From contig JACKFH010000019.1 in NCBI GenBank assembly GCA_020632575.1, positions 1-64,000 on the forward strand: a stretch of DNA of 64,000 nt. Direction: 5' to 3'. Origin of the DNA: Candidatus Omnitrophota bacterium. GTDB taxonomy: Bacteria > Hinthialibacterota > Hinthialibacteria > OLB16. Position numbers and translations under genes: made by a program. Position 1 is the stretch's first letter, and every line of letters starts with the position of its first letter. Shown here piece after piece: positions 9,080-18,553 of this stretch. The notes beneath the pieces are model-generated. The model saw only the letters and a program-made list of their open reading frames with translations. It was not told where the DNA came from and did no database searches.

Positions 9080-12007
9080 ATGAGGTTGAATCAATTCCTG
9101 AAAAAGTCATGGGTGGGAATCGTCATTTTCGCACTGACCGCGCCAGCGGTCCATGCGGAGAACACGGTCGGATTGATTCCAGCCGACAAATTGGGATTCC
9201 CAAATTCCTCCGTCCTGAACCTGCTTGAAGTCGAACTGACCAATGATCCTGGCGTCGAACTCGTGGAACGCGCCAGGGTCGAGGCCATTCTCGAGGAACA
9301 AACCCTCCAACTCGCTCTCGGCGCGGGGGCGGGGAAGGAACGCAGGGGGATCGGGAGCCTGCTTAAAGCCGATATTCTAGTCCTTTTGGAACCGAGCGAG
9401 GCTCAGGACGAACGACAATTAAGAGTTGTCATCTTCCGAACTCGCGATGGGATTCGATTATCGGATTCTAGCCACGCCTGGGACGATTCGAATCCGGAAT
9501 CGCTTGTGGACAATCTCGTGGCGGCGATTGGAGACGCGATCGAAAAAGGCAGTCAAGAGGATGTCGCCGTGGTCGCGGTCTCCCCCTTTCAAAGTCAGGA
9601 TCTTTTGCACACTTACGACCAACTGCAATCGACTTACGCCTCACTGGTCGAAAACATTCTCAGCAGTCATCCAAAAATCCTCCCTGTCGAGATTGAAGAA
9701 GCGCAAAACCTTTCGGAAGAGCTTTCGATCTCCGGCGGGGAGTCGATCGCGCGGACCTCGTTGCCCTACTTCGTTCGGGGAACCTATCGAAACGAGGGCA
9801 AGGGAGAGGATCGACGTCTCAATCTGACGATGGAACTCGCTTTGGGCGGTAAGACACTTTACTCCTCATCCGCCGAATCGCTGCCCCCCGATGAAATTCC
9901 ACAATACCTGGAGGAGGCGGCTCGAGAGATCTCGAGAAAAATCTCGGAAACCGGGAGTCTTGAATTCGATCCCCTCAGGGAAGCTTTTGAAATGGCGGCT
10001 CGGGGGGAATCTTTCAGGAGGATGGGGGAGTATGAAAAAGCCCTTTCGTTTTACGAGTCGGCGCTTTTGGTTAAGCCCGAACTCAAGGTCTATCATCGAG
10101 AAGCGATGGGCCTTTGCAAGGTTTTGGTCCATGAGTATTTGGAGGGTTCCAAGCGCACAAAGGATTCCATCGCGTCCGGACAAATCGGGATCGGATACGC
10201 CATGCGGATGTTCGATCACCTGGAACAATACATGCGTTCGATCTATCCAGGAAATGTTCAGCGGATCTTCACTGAGATATCCAACGAAATGGATAATCCC
10301 GTGCAAAGATTTCAGGGTTCATACGACTTCGCCGATCCACCCTTGGAAGTTCAAGAAATGGTCAACGATTATGTTGAGCGGAAACAAGAAATCTTTGTTT
10401 CTTTCGTCGAAGAGGTCCATTCGCGGGGATGGATGTTGCCTGACATCGCAAGTTCGCTGCTGAGCGATCTCAATTCTTTTTCGGGTTTTGTCCACTCACC
10501 CAACGGAAACCCCAAATACTATGATTACCAACTCCGACTTTTGGCCGTGGCCGCCGATCACCCAAGCGAGTTATTCCGGGTAGTGAGGGCAATCCGGGGA
10601 GTTCGCCAAAAGAACGATAGAACCCCCGAGGAAGAAAAGTTTCTTTCGGAGATCGAGGCGAGCCCATACGAGAATATCCGGTTTGCATGGGATTTGGTCG
10701 ACTCTTTGGATGCTCCCGACGACCGACAGGGTCTCTTGGAGGAACTCAAGAACCTCAGAGAACGAATCAATTCAATCCCCGGAGGGACCCCGAATATTCC
10801 GCAAGAACTTGACCGGAAAATCGCCAAGGTTGAAAGCCTCGAAACTTCCTCCCAAACGACGAATCTGAAACCGGAACCCACTCCGGAAGTCGTTGTTGAA
10901 AGAAATGAGAGGGGCATGCGTCTCGCCTCAATATTCACTTTCCACAAGGAAACTCCGGAAGTGACTTTTAAACCCATTCGTGACTTGGGTCCGAATCCAT
11001 TTTGGGGAAACAATTTCGACGAATGGAAATACGGAATTTCTCAATGGGTCAAGTTGGACAACGGAATGGATTTGGTTTCCACATGGCATGCGCTTTACGC
11101 GTTGGACCAAAATGGCGACCTCGATGAAATTTACCGACTATCCTCAACTGAGAGATTCCGCACCTTCTTGATTACCAATGATTACATTTGGATCGGAGTG
11201 ATCAGCTCGAAACCACGCGTCTTGGCTCTTAATCCAAAAACAATGAAGTTTATCGTCTTCGACTCCGAGGAGGGGTTGCCCCCAACAACCGAAACCGTTT
11301 CCCTCTTCGCCTTATCGAGGGGAGAGGTTCTCGCTGTCGGGTATTTCGATCGAACTTGGATTGGGAAACTCAATGTGACGGAACAGGGCGAAAAGCATTT
11401 CGAATTGCTCCACGAAGCCCGAAACACACATGGACCGCCCGATGAAGTCGAAACCGCGTTCCGTCCAGGAAACATCTGGAGATTTGAATCCGAGGACCGA
11501 CCGGGTGAAGAACTCATCGCGATCCATCGCGCCCTATCCCGCTCTCCTGGAGACAACACGGAACGATCCTCTCCCCTTGCCTTTGTGTTCAACCTGTCCA
11601 CTGGCGAGGCCACTCTGGAGAAAGTTCCAGCGCCCGAATCTGAATCGTCGCCTTCCGCGCTTGGCCTGGGTGAAATCTTTGAATCGGAAGAATATCGAAG
11701 GGCCCGGGCTAGCCGCGATTTTAAAAAGGAGCAAGAAGTCAGGGAGCGTCTCTTCCAAAAGCGTAGGGAATTTCAACTCCAGAAAGAAATCGACGGTCGC
11801 AGGTACGCTTTCGGGTGGGAGGCGGTCTGGTTGATGGGGGATCAGGCGAAGGGTGAAGAGCCCAAAAGACTCAATGGTCAAATACCTTCCTCGCCCAATA
11901 TTTCCGGTGTGAGAAATGTCTTTCTCTCCAATCGATTTGGGGTGGTCTATCAGATCGACAGGAATCTCTATCAGGTTCAATTCAATTTGAAGGACGATCG
12001 CCCATGA
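9080..12007 (+). CDS. Exported CsgG-like / TPR / propeller-like protein, copy A2
   Basis: 975 aa, ATG start with signal peptide (hydrophobic stretch ending AVHA-EN). It parallels A1 throughout: first CsgG-like segment with VELVERARVEAILEEQ, second with VAVVAVSPFQSQDLLHTY through PYFVRGTYRNEGKG, a TPR-like part (EKALSFYESALLVKPELKVYH), a helical middle, and a C-terminal beta-rich part (WVKLDNGMDLVSTWHALYALD, then YIWIGVISSKPRVLALNP). A charged segment near 11690-11780 (KKEQEVRERLFQKRREF) precedes the last strands. The ribosome binding site is weak, so translation may be coupled to the CsgG-like gene 16 nt upstream. Its stop overlaps the start of the next gene (ATGA at 12004). Function unknown. 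Confidence 0.85.
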   Translation: MRLNQFLKKSWVGIVIFALTAPAVHAENTVGLIPADKLGFPNSSVLNLLEVELTNDPGVELVERARVEAILEEQTLQLALGAGAGKERRGIGSLLKADILVLLEPSEAQDERQLRVVIFRTRDGIRLSDSSHAWDDSNPESLVDNLVAAIGDAIEKGSQEDVAVVAVSPFQSQDLLHTYDQLQSTYASLVENILSSHPKILPVEIEEAQNLSEELSISGGESIARTSLPYFVRGTYRNEGKGEDRRLNLTMELALGGKTLYSSSAESLPPDEIPQYLEEAAREISRKISETGSLEFDPLREAFEMAARGESFRRMGEYEKALSFYESALLVKPELKVYHREAMGLCKVLVHEYLEGSKRTKDSIASGQIGIGYAMRMFDHLEQYMRSIYPGNVQRIFTEISNEMDNPVQRFQGSYDFADPPLEVQEMVNDYVERKQEIFVSFVEEVHSRGWMLPDIASSLLSDLNSFSGFVHSPNGNPKYYDYQLRLLAVAADHPSELFRVVRAIRGVRQKNDRTPEEEKFLSEIEASPYENIRFAWDLVDSLDAPDDRQGLLEELKNLRERINSIPGGTPNIPQELDRKIAKVESLETSSQTTNLKPEPTPEVVVERNERGMRLASIFTFHKETPEVTFKPIRDLGPNPFWGNNFDEWKYGISQWVKLDNGMDLVSTWHALYALDQNGDLDEIYRLSSTERFRTFLITNDYIWIGVISSKPRVLALNPKTMKFIVFDSEEGLPPTTETVSLFALSRGEVLAVGYFDRTWIGKLNVTEQGEKHFELLHEARNTHGPPDEVETAFRPGNIWRFESEDRPGEELIAIHRALSRSPGDNTERSSPLAFVFNLSTGEATLEKVPAPESESSPSALGLGEIFESEEYRRARASRDFKKEQEVRERLFQKRREFQLQKEIDGRRYAFGWEAVWLMGDQAKGEEPKRLNGQIPSSPNISGVRNVFLSNRFGVVYQIDRNLYQVQFNLKDDRP

Positions 12008-13839
12008 AACGAACTTGCCTGTTCCGGTCGGCTATCTTCTTGATTGTGTGTCCGCTTCTGGTTCTGTCCACAATCGCGTCATCCGGAGAACTCCCGGTTC
12101 GGAAACCGATCGCAACGATCGGAGGAGGAGTTGGCGCACTCTGTTCGGAAGACCACGATCGTCTGTGGGCCGCAGTGGGCGAGGACCTTGTCCTTTTCAA
12201 CGTGACCGATCCTTCAAACATTTACATCGAATCGAAGCTTCACCTCGAGGGCGGGCTGAATCAAACAGTCAAGAATGGGAATGTTCTTCACGCCCTTGGC
12301 AAGGAAAACAAATTCTGGACGATCGATATCGAAGATCCGTTAGACCCAAAGATCCTCAAAGAGATTTCATTAGAGCGCCCGCCCAAACCCATTTGCTTTA
12401 TGGGAGATCAAGGGTTGATTCTGGATGGGAGTAAAGTCAAGGTTTTCGATTTTTCGGAGCCGAGAGATCCAAAGCCCATCCAGGAATTCCAGCTGGACCA
12501 CTGGCCCAATTTGATTCAAACCGGAGGGACTTTGGGATTCACGGGGAGGGACCGGGAGGGCATACGCATTTACGATCTTTCGGCTCCTGGAGGACCGGAA
12601 GAGGTCGGAAGGTATCCTCTCGACCGGTATCCCGGCGGATTGGTCATGAAAGATTCGACCGCGTATATCGTCGAATCTCAGATGGGTATCCACGTGGTGG
12701 ACCTTTCCAATCCCGCGAACCCCCAAAAGGTCTCCTATATTGAGGATCGGAATGTGATGGAGACCGTCCAACTCTTTCAGAATTATCTTTGCCTTCCGGG
12801 AACCAAGCCCGATTTGACCATTTACGACGTTTCCGACGCCCATCACCCGACCAAGGTCGCGGAGATCGACTCGCCAGCTGGGACTTTGGAAGTGCTCTTG
12901 ACCGACGGAAGGATCTTTCTCCCTTCGGAGGGTCTCAAGGTTTACGATTTCAGCACCCCATCGGACCCCCATTTTCTCGGGAAATACTCTCATCCACATC
13001 TTCCCAAGTTCGTTTATTATCGTTCCAACATCGCTTATGTCGGCGGAGATGCATCGGAAATCGCACTGGTCGATTGCAGCGAACCCAAAGATCCCCGTGT
13101 TAAGGGATTTGTTCAATTAAAGGGGACGCCCCGGTGTCTTACGGGAATCGGGAAATATCTTTATGTCGCCGGTAATGAGTTTGGACTGGAGGTGTATGAC
13201 TTAACGGAACCTTTGAAGCCCGAGAAAATTCATCATGACGGACGATTCCAAAAGGTTCACGCTATTTCGTTTGGAGGCAATCTCGCGGCGGCGGCCGAAT
13301 GGAACGGCGAGGTTCAGATCTTCGATATCGCCGATCCCTCGCATCCCAACTGGGTGACATCTTACGATTCGGGAAGCGGCTCTCCATATAACGCGGAATG
13401 GTTGGACGAGTATATGATCGTTGCTGGCGGCAGGAGTGGTCTCCAGTTAGTCGATGTTACTTACCCTTTTTCCCCGGTTTTCAAAAACCTGATCGGATTG
13501 GAGAAAGGAGTCTCCCACATCACCTTGCTGGGCAAGACGGCCGTTTTGACCGCGCAGCAGAGCCCCGCCGCATGGTTCGATTTTTCCGATCCCATTTACC
13601 CAAAAAAACTGGGGGAACTCGAAGAAACTCCAACGTCGTCCCTTTCCTGGAAGGACCATATCGTTTTAACCGGTAACCAAGGTGGACAAGTATACGATTT
13701 CGTCGACCCCCTTAACCCAAAGAAGGTGGCCGTCTTTGAGGATGGATTGAATTCTCAATCGGCGATTTTTGGGGACCTCCTCTTCGCTCCCACATGGTGG
13801 AAAGGTCTCCGGATATTCGATCTGGAACAACAGGAATAA
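12004..13839 (+). CDS. Exported LVIVD-repeat beta-propeller protein
   Basis: 611 aa with a signal peptide (SAIFLIVCPLLVLSTIASSGE). It consists almost entirely of LVIVD repeats spaced about 43 residues apart, each of the form (hydrophobic)-Y/F-D-F/L-S-x-P-x-x-P. I count 13 complete repeats plus a final partial one (LRIFDLEQQE), fitting two seven-bladed propellers closed by the C-terminal strand. Examples are VKVFDFSEPRDPKPI, IHVVDLSNPANPQKV and VQIFDIADPSHPNWV. LVIVD proteins are known as secreted or surface proteins of archaea and bacteria, with no enzymatic role assigned. The start overlaps the stop of A2 (ATGA), showing translational coupling. A related repeat block occurs inside the giant protein at 32903-40300. 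Confidence 0.88.
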   Translation: MKRTCLFRSAIFLIVCPLLVLSTIASSGELPVRKPIATIGGGVGALCSEDHDRLWAAVGEDLVLFNVTDPSNIYIESKLHLEGGLNQTVKNGNVLHALGKENKFWTIDIEDPLDPKILKEISLERPPKPICFMGDQGLILDGSKVKVFDFSEPRDPKPIQEFQLDHWPNLIQTGGTLGFTGRDREGIRIYDLSAPGGPEEVGRYPLDRYPGGLVMKDSTAYIVESQMGIHVVDLSNPANPQKVSYIEDRNVMETVQLFQNYLCLPGTKPDLTIYDVSDAHHPTKVAEIDSPAGTLEVLLTDGRIFLPSEGLKVYDFSTPSDPHFLGKYSHPHLPKFVYYRSNIAYVGGDASEIALVDCSEPKDPRVKGFVQLKGTPRCLTGIGKYLYVAGNEFGLEVYDLTEPLKPEKIHHDGRFQKVHAISFGGNLAAAAEWNGEVQIFDIADPSHPNWVTSYDSGSGSPYNAEWLDEYMIVAGGRSGLQLVDVTYPFSPVFKNLIGLEKGVSHITLLGKTAVLTAQQSPAAWFDFSDPIYPKKLGELEETPTSSLSWKDHIVLTGNQGGQVYDFVDPLNPKKVAVFEDGLNSQSAIFGDLLFAPTWWKGLRIFDLEQQE

Positions 13840-13868
13840 ACGGAATGTTTGGGAGGAATGATTGATCC

Positions 13869-15341
13869 ATGTCGAATCTTAAATTCTCGATTTTTTTCGT
13901 GTTGTCCCTCACGGCAATCTCGCCAGGGATCGCGAAAGAGGACACCCCCTTTCCCGACATCGGCCTCGAAAAAGCGCTACGAGCACAGATCGGGAAGGCA
14001 ACGGAGGAGTTGAAGGAAGAGGATCTGCAATCGATCGCGGAGTTTGATGCGGCCGGGTATTACATCGAGAATCTGACCGGGATCGATCGCCTGGAGAATC
14101 TCGGAAAATTGGATCTTTCAAAGAACCTCATTAAGGACATTTCTCCTCTGGCCAATCTCAAAAAAATCGCTTTCCTTTCCTTGGACAGGAACCGGGTGGA
14201 AGACCTAACTCCATTGGCCAAATCGACATCATTGGAGAGTCTTTCCCTGGAGACCAATCGTATCTCCGACCTCGCTCCGCTCCTGAATCACGCCCAGTTG
14301 GTGAATTTAAATGTGTCTAACAACGAGATTGTCGATCTGACCCCGATACGAGCGATGAAAGGTCTTCTCCTTCTCGACCTCTCCGGAAATCGGATTTCGG
14401 ATCTTTCGCCGCTTAAGAACTTGCAACATTTGAAGTGGCTCCACTTGGCCAACAACTCGATCCAAGAGGTCACCCCACTCGCCGAGCTCAAGGAGCTTTC
14501 TTTCCTCGGTTTGAAGGGGAACCCCGCCGGCGATTCGACGTTGATGAAGTTGGCGGAACAGGGTATCGAGGTCGACCTCCCGTCGGTTGGCTCCGCGACA
14601 TCGCCCTCCTCCGCCACGCCAGACTCCCTGATTCAGGACCCGCTCCTTGAAGAATTGATTCGCATGAGGATCAAGAAGGAGGAGGGAGAACTGACCAAGG
14701 ATGATTTGCTGAGTGTCCAGAAGCTGGATACGGACCATTACTTCGCGATCGAAACCTTCGAGGGCATTCAACATTGTAAGGAGCTGAGGTGGGTTCGGTT
14801 ATTTAAATTTCCCGCGAACGATCTTTCACCCCTGACCGAAATTCCCACGCTTTCGTATATCCAATTCGGTCATTGTCCGAACCTCGATCTAAACACCCTT
14901 GAGGGAATGCGCCAGCTGAATGATCTTTATCTTTCAGATTGTGGAATTCACGATCTGTCCTTCGCGACCACATTGACCGGACTCAAGAGTCTGGACTTCG
15001 ACGACAACCAAGTTGTCGATCTCTCTCCCCTGGAGACTCTAGTCAGATTGGAAAGACTCTCGTTCGAAAACAATCGAGTGGAGGATCTTTCTCCCATAGC
15101 CTCATTGACCTCGCTCAAAACCCTCATCATGAACGGCAACAGAATCAGGGACCTCACCCCCCTAAGTGGCCTTCAACGTCTTTGGGCACTTTGGATCATC
15201 GAGAATCCGGTCGAGGATCTTTCCCCGATTCTTTCTTTGGGAAACGTCCACGATCTCAAATTGGACGGCGCTCAAAAGAATTTACCATCCTGCGAAGAGG
15301 TCTTGGCCCACATCGAGAGCATCAAGAAGAAGAAAAGATGA
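13869..15341 (+). CDS. Exported double internalin-type leucine-rich-repeat protein
   Basis: 490 aa, GGGAGG upstream of the ATG and a signal peptide (FSIFFVLSLTAISPGIA-KE). Two units are visible. Residues about 30-235 have an alpha-helical cap (LEKALRAQIGKATEELKEEDL) followed by about seven 22-residue LRRs of the form L-x-x-L-x-L-x-x-N-x-I-x-D-L-(S/T)-P-L. Residues about 255-480 start with a second cap (DPLLEELIRMRIKKEEGELT) and a second set of LRRs. This is the internalin/LRR_4 pattern, generally protein-binding. No sortase signal or anchor is present, so the protein is probably periplasmic or secreted. It is the last gene of the operon beginning at 8050 and converges on B2 with 31 nt between stops. 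Confidence 0.9.
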   Translation: MSNLKFSIFFVLSLTAISPGIAKEDTPFPDIGLEKALRAQIGKATEELKEEDLQSIAEFDAAGYYIENLTGIDRLENLGKLDLSKNLIKDISPLANLKKIAFLSLDRNRVEDLTPLAKSTSLESLSLETNRISDLAPLLNHAQLVNLNVSNNEIVDLTPIRAMKGLLLLDLSGNRISDLSPLKNLQHLKWLHLANNSIQEVTPLAELKELSFLGLKGNPAGDSTLMKLAEQGIEVDLPSVGSATSPSSATPDSLIQDPLLEELIRMRIKKEEGELTKDDLLSVQKLDTDHYFAIETFEGIQHCKELRWVRLFKFPANDLSPLTEIPTLSYIQFGHCPNLDLNTLEGMRQLNDLYLSDCGIHDLSFATTLTGLKSLDFDDNQVVDLSPLETLVRLERLSFENNRVEDLSPIASLTSLKTLIMNGNRIRDLTPLSGLQRLWALWIIENPVEDLSPILSLGNVHDLKLDGAQKNLPSCEEVLAHIESIKKKKR

Positions 15342-15372
15342 CGGAGACGGGAAGATCGTTTGAGGGTCAGCA

Positions 15373-17658
15373 TCACATTTGAGATCGTTCTCGAACCAAA
15401 TGAGGTAGAACTTCCGGCATTGAAGCCTGTTCCTTGAGCCGCAAATACTGCGCCGCTTGAGAGGCGTGCGTGTAGGATTCGACCGCCTTCTCATGGTCCC
15501 CCTCGGCGCTGGCGAGATGACCCTCCGCCATGGCGCGCAGGAAATCCTGGTAGTAGGAGGGAGTCATCGAGTCGGGTGCGCCAAGGATGTCGGTCACGGA
15601 AGCTTGTCCGTACTCGTATGCTGGCGGGGCGTAATCGATCAAATACTCCACACAGATATCCTTGATCTTCGGATCGAGATCTGTTTCCAATCCTAACTCC
15701 AAGTATCTCAGCATCGAAAAGAGATTGTCCTCCGCGTCCAATACGCGTTGCTCCAGAATCGACTTAGCCTCTCCCGACCGACCCATTTTCCCGATGACCA
15801 AGGCCCGACTCGATTCGAACGCATCCTCCGGGTTCAGATTCACTAGCCGTTTCGGGTCCCCGTACAAATCGAGCAGCTCCATCGCCAAGTCGGGAGCGTT
15901 GAAAAAGAGGGCCTGTTCGACAAAACTCCATTGAACAGGGTGCTCCGCCTTTCCGTTCCGCGCCCGATCGATCCATCTTTGTAACAGTTCCACCCCTGCC
16001 TCGCGGTTGCCGGAGAGAATGTAGATCTCGAGCGCTTTTGGGATGAATTTGTCGACACCTTTTTCATTGATAATCTTTTCGGCGGCCGCGTCGAGAACGG
16101 CGATCGCCCCCTCGGGGAGATCGATTGGACCCCCATCGGAATGGAAACTGAAAGCGAGTTTTTCGAACAGTCCTTGATACGCGGTGTACTTCTCGGGGAT
16201 TTTTTCGAGAGCGGTTCGGAGACCCTCGAGTTGATAAGGGGGGTGTTCCCACATCCCTCTTAAATGATAGTTGAGAACCTGATACGGGCCAACATCTTCG
16301 CGGCCATATTCAACCGCCCTCCGGAATGCCTCCATGTATTCGTCCCCGGCTCCGAACATGCTGAACGCCTGGTACATCTTCGCCTGCCAAACGTCGGGTG
16401 AAGTGGGATTAAGGGCTATGGTCTTTTCCATTCCGAGAAAATCCATTCTCGAGAGAAGTTGAAAAAACGGCAGCATCCCCTCATCGAGACTTTCTTGCCT
16501 GATTTCATATTTGAAACCATCCAAGATCTGGCGCGTGGAAAAGGAGAGGCCCCACCATGATCGAAAACTCCGCGGAAAACTCTTGACACATTGCAACGCT
16601 AGCGCGAGAGCCTCTTCCGGCGACTCTTTCGTTTGAGCCATTTTCTCGGTGAACGTGAGAAGAGCCGGTTCGTATCCCGGGCTTTCCGCGATGATCCTCC
16701 GATAGGCGTTAAAAACCTTCTCACGGGCGCCGGGATTCTCATCCCAGTCCGTATTCCAACAGGCGCTGAAAAGAACCGCTGTATGATCGGGGAAGCGCGA
16801 CTCCGCTTGTTCCCAAAGATAATCGTTGTAGTCTTCCTTGTTCTTCTTCCGCACCCGCGCGAGCACGGAAAAATAATCTTCCGAGAGTAACGGAAGTCTG
16901 TGATCCTTTTTCCATAGGACTTCCAATCTCGCAAGATTCTCCTCATCGGTCAAATCCGAGCTTTCTCTGAGGTAATCGAGATATTCCTCCAGGGTGTCAA
17001 ACTGGGGAGTCATCTTCATGAGATAATCCAGCGCTTGTGAATCCAGATCGGGGATCAATTGTTGGAAGACCGATAGAGCCATCTGATTTAAAGTGTTTGG
17101 AATCTCATCGGGGGTTCCCGAAAACGATTTTTCCCAAAGGACCTCTTGATTGGGGAGGCGATACAAGCGGCACTCGATTTCAAATTTCGTTTCCGATTTG
17201 GAGAATTCGCTCACGAGAACGTTTCGAACACCGTATCTGTTAAAAGCCAGCGAAAGACTCTCAAGGCTTCTCGCTGCTTCCTCTCTCGGAATGCCCGGCT
17301 TCCACAAATCTCTTTGGAGCGTTTCCCAACCCACCGGCGCAAGTTGGAAATGAGAATTTGGAGCAAATGCAAGTTTCCAACGGAGGACCGAACCCAGGAG
17401 CTCCCCCCACTCCTGGTCCGATTCCGTTTCGCCTAGAAAACCTCCGATCAACAGCGAAGGATAATCGGCTATTGGAAGAGTGTATCCAGGAAGGATCTCT
17501 TCAAGGCTTGGTAGCGGGTGTTTAAGGCTTTGCTCAATCTCGAACTCAAGTTCGGATGGGCTGATCCATGGAATATCGCCAGCGAAAGAGCGGTTCAGCC
17601 CCACCATCAATAGGATTCCGACCATTGATCCTTCGATGAATCTCACGACCCATTTCAT
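15373..17658 (-). CDS. Exported TPR protein with N-terminal FlgO/TolB-N-like domain, copy B2
   Basis: 761 aa; AAGGAG lies 10 nt upstream of the ATG on the minus strand, and the N-terminus is a signal peptide (MVGILLMVGLNRSFA-GD). It is collinear with B1: conserved HPLPSLEEILPGYTLP, an alpha/beta N-terminal domain with YPSLLIGGFLGE and NRYGVRNVLVSEF, then about 500 residues of TPR-like helices ending GHLASAEGDHEKAVESYTHA and EVLPHLVRERS. The shared order of motifs with B1 shows duplication rather than convergence. Function unknown. It converges on the LRR gene exactly as B1 converges on A1, so each A/B pair has the same geometry. Confidence 0.82.
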   Translation of the reverse strand: MKWVVRFIEGSMVGILLMVGLNRSFAGDIPWISPSELEFEIEQSLKHPLPSLEEILPGYTLPIADYPSLLIGGFLGETESDQEWGELLGSVLRWKLAFAPNSHFQLAPVGWETLQRDLWKPGIPREEAARSLESLSLAFNRYGVRNVLVSEFSKSETKFEIECRLYRLPNQEVLWEKSFSGTPDEIPNTLNQMALSVFQQLIPDLDSQALDYLMKMTPQFDTLEEYLDYLRESSDLTDEENLARLEVLWKKDHRLPLLSEDYFSVLARVRKKNKEDYNDYLWEQAESRFPDHTAVLFSACWNTDWDENPGAREKVFNAYRRIIAESPGYEPALLTFTEKMAQTKESPEEALALALQCVKSFPRSFRSWWGLSFSTRQILDGFKYEIRQESLDEGMLPFFQLLSRMDFLGMEKTIALNPTSPDVWQAKMYQAFSMFGAGDEYMEAFRRAVEYGREDVGPYQVLNYHLRGMWEHPPYQLEGLRTALEKIPEKYTAYQGLFEKLAFSFHSDGGPIDLPEGAIAVLDAAAEKIINEKGVDKFIPKALEIYILSGNREAGVELLQRWIDRARNGKAEHPVQWSFVEQALFFNAPDLAMELLDLYGDPKRLVNLNPEDAFESSRALVIGKMGRSGEAKSILEQRVLDAEDNLFSMLRYLELGLETDLDPKIKDICVEYLIDYAPPAYEYGQASVTDILGAPDSMTPSYYQDFLRAMAEGHLASAEGDHEKAVESYTHASQAAQYLRLKEQASMPEVLPHLVRERSQM

Positions 17659-17892
17659 CTTTGGTATATCTCCTTATTTGGCTTTGCACAGGAGTATCTT
17701 AATGGGTTGTTCCACCATCGAAAAGTGATCCACTTTGATAGAGATAAATCGGTCAGAGCAAGGTATGCCTCCAACCTTACAATTTTGTCAGCGGGTGCCG
17801 ATTCTTGGAATGAAAAGACAGATCAATGGTGCTGAGAGAGGGCGCTGGGTTCGCGAAAACGGTCGTACCCCTTCCGAAAACTGTTGGTTTGG

Positions 17893-17990
17893 CGGTAATA
17901 AGCCCGATTTACTGGCTTTCGAATCAAAATTCTCGGCTCCCTGGTACGTTCAACCCACCTTCAATACACCCTCATCGTCAAAAAAGGGCC
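17893..17990 (+). repeat. Dispersed intergenic repeat, copy 1
   Basis: The core CGGCTCCCTGG-x-CGTTCAACCCACC (17934-17959), followed by TCAAAAAAGGG (about 17978-17988), recurs at 41105-41159 with only scattered differences. Looser similarity extends about 40 nt upstream (GATTTACT...). Both copies lie in gene-free spacers, 23 kb apart, in the same orientation. Confidence 0.7.
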
Positions 17991-18308
17991 CCGAAAAGGG
18001 CGCTCCAGGATAGGAATGGGTCTCCAATATCTGAAGTTCCTCAATTCAACTAGAAGTCTTCAAATTCTTTGAAATCCGAGATTCCCATACCTTTCATCAT
18101 TCAATAGACCTGCGTGATCGGAGATTGGTAGAGAAAGACGCCTTGCCTGACCATTTCGTCACTCTGTCGCACGACAAAATGGGAGTGAATAAGATGCGGC
18201 GTCAATCTGAATCCACACCTTTTTTCCCAGTTGAAACCGTTGAGAATTTACCTACAGAATCCCAATTTTTTCTAAGTTCGGTTTTCCCAAATTTTGCCTC
18301 CGACAAGG

Positions 18309-18337
18309 TTGACCTTCATCCCAGCAAAGCGTATTAT
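18309..18337 (+). promoter_or_regulatory. Sigma-70-type promoter upstream of sulfatase
   Basis: TTGACC (18309-18314), a 17-nt spacer and TATTAT (18332-18337). Near-consensus boxes with ideal spacing, in a gene-free region, about 215 nt before the sulfatase ATG. Confidence 0.6.
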
Positions 18338-18553
18338 ACCTACCTGATTTTGGCTTGTCAGACTGATCCCATTCTTGCGATCTGATCGTCCCGATCTAAT
18401 GGGGTCGAGAACTCTTAGGTTAGAGGAGAACCTGTCGGACAGAGTATCTTGATCAGAGAACTTCGTCTCACCGTTTTTTTGCCCGTCTGTGATTTGTTTT
18501 TAGCTTCGCCCGATTGGATGAATATAATTTTGTCACAAATAGAGGAGGACAAC

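Larger units (their letters stand above)
17659..18553. other. Gene-free stretch of about 0.9 kb upstream of the sulfatase
   Basis: No convincing gene. It contains one copy of a dispersed repeat (about 17893-17990) and a good sigma-70-type promoter (18309-18337). Short open frames at 17735-18385 lack ribosome binding sites and recognisable protein features. Confidence 0.6.
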
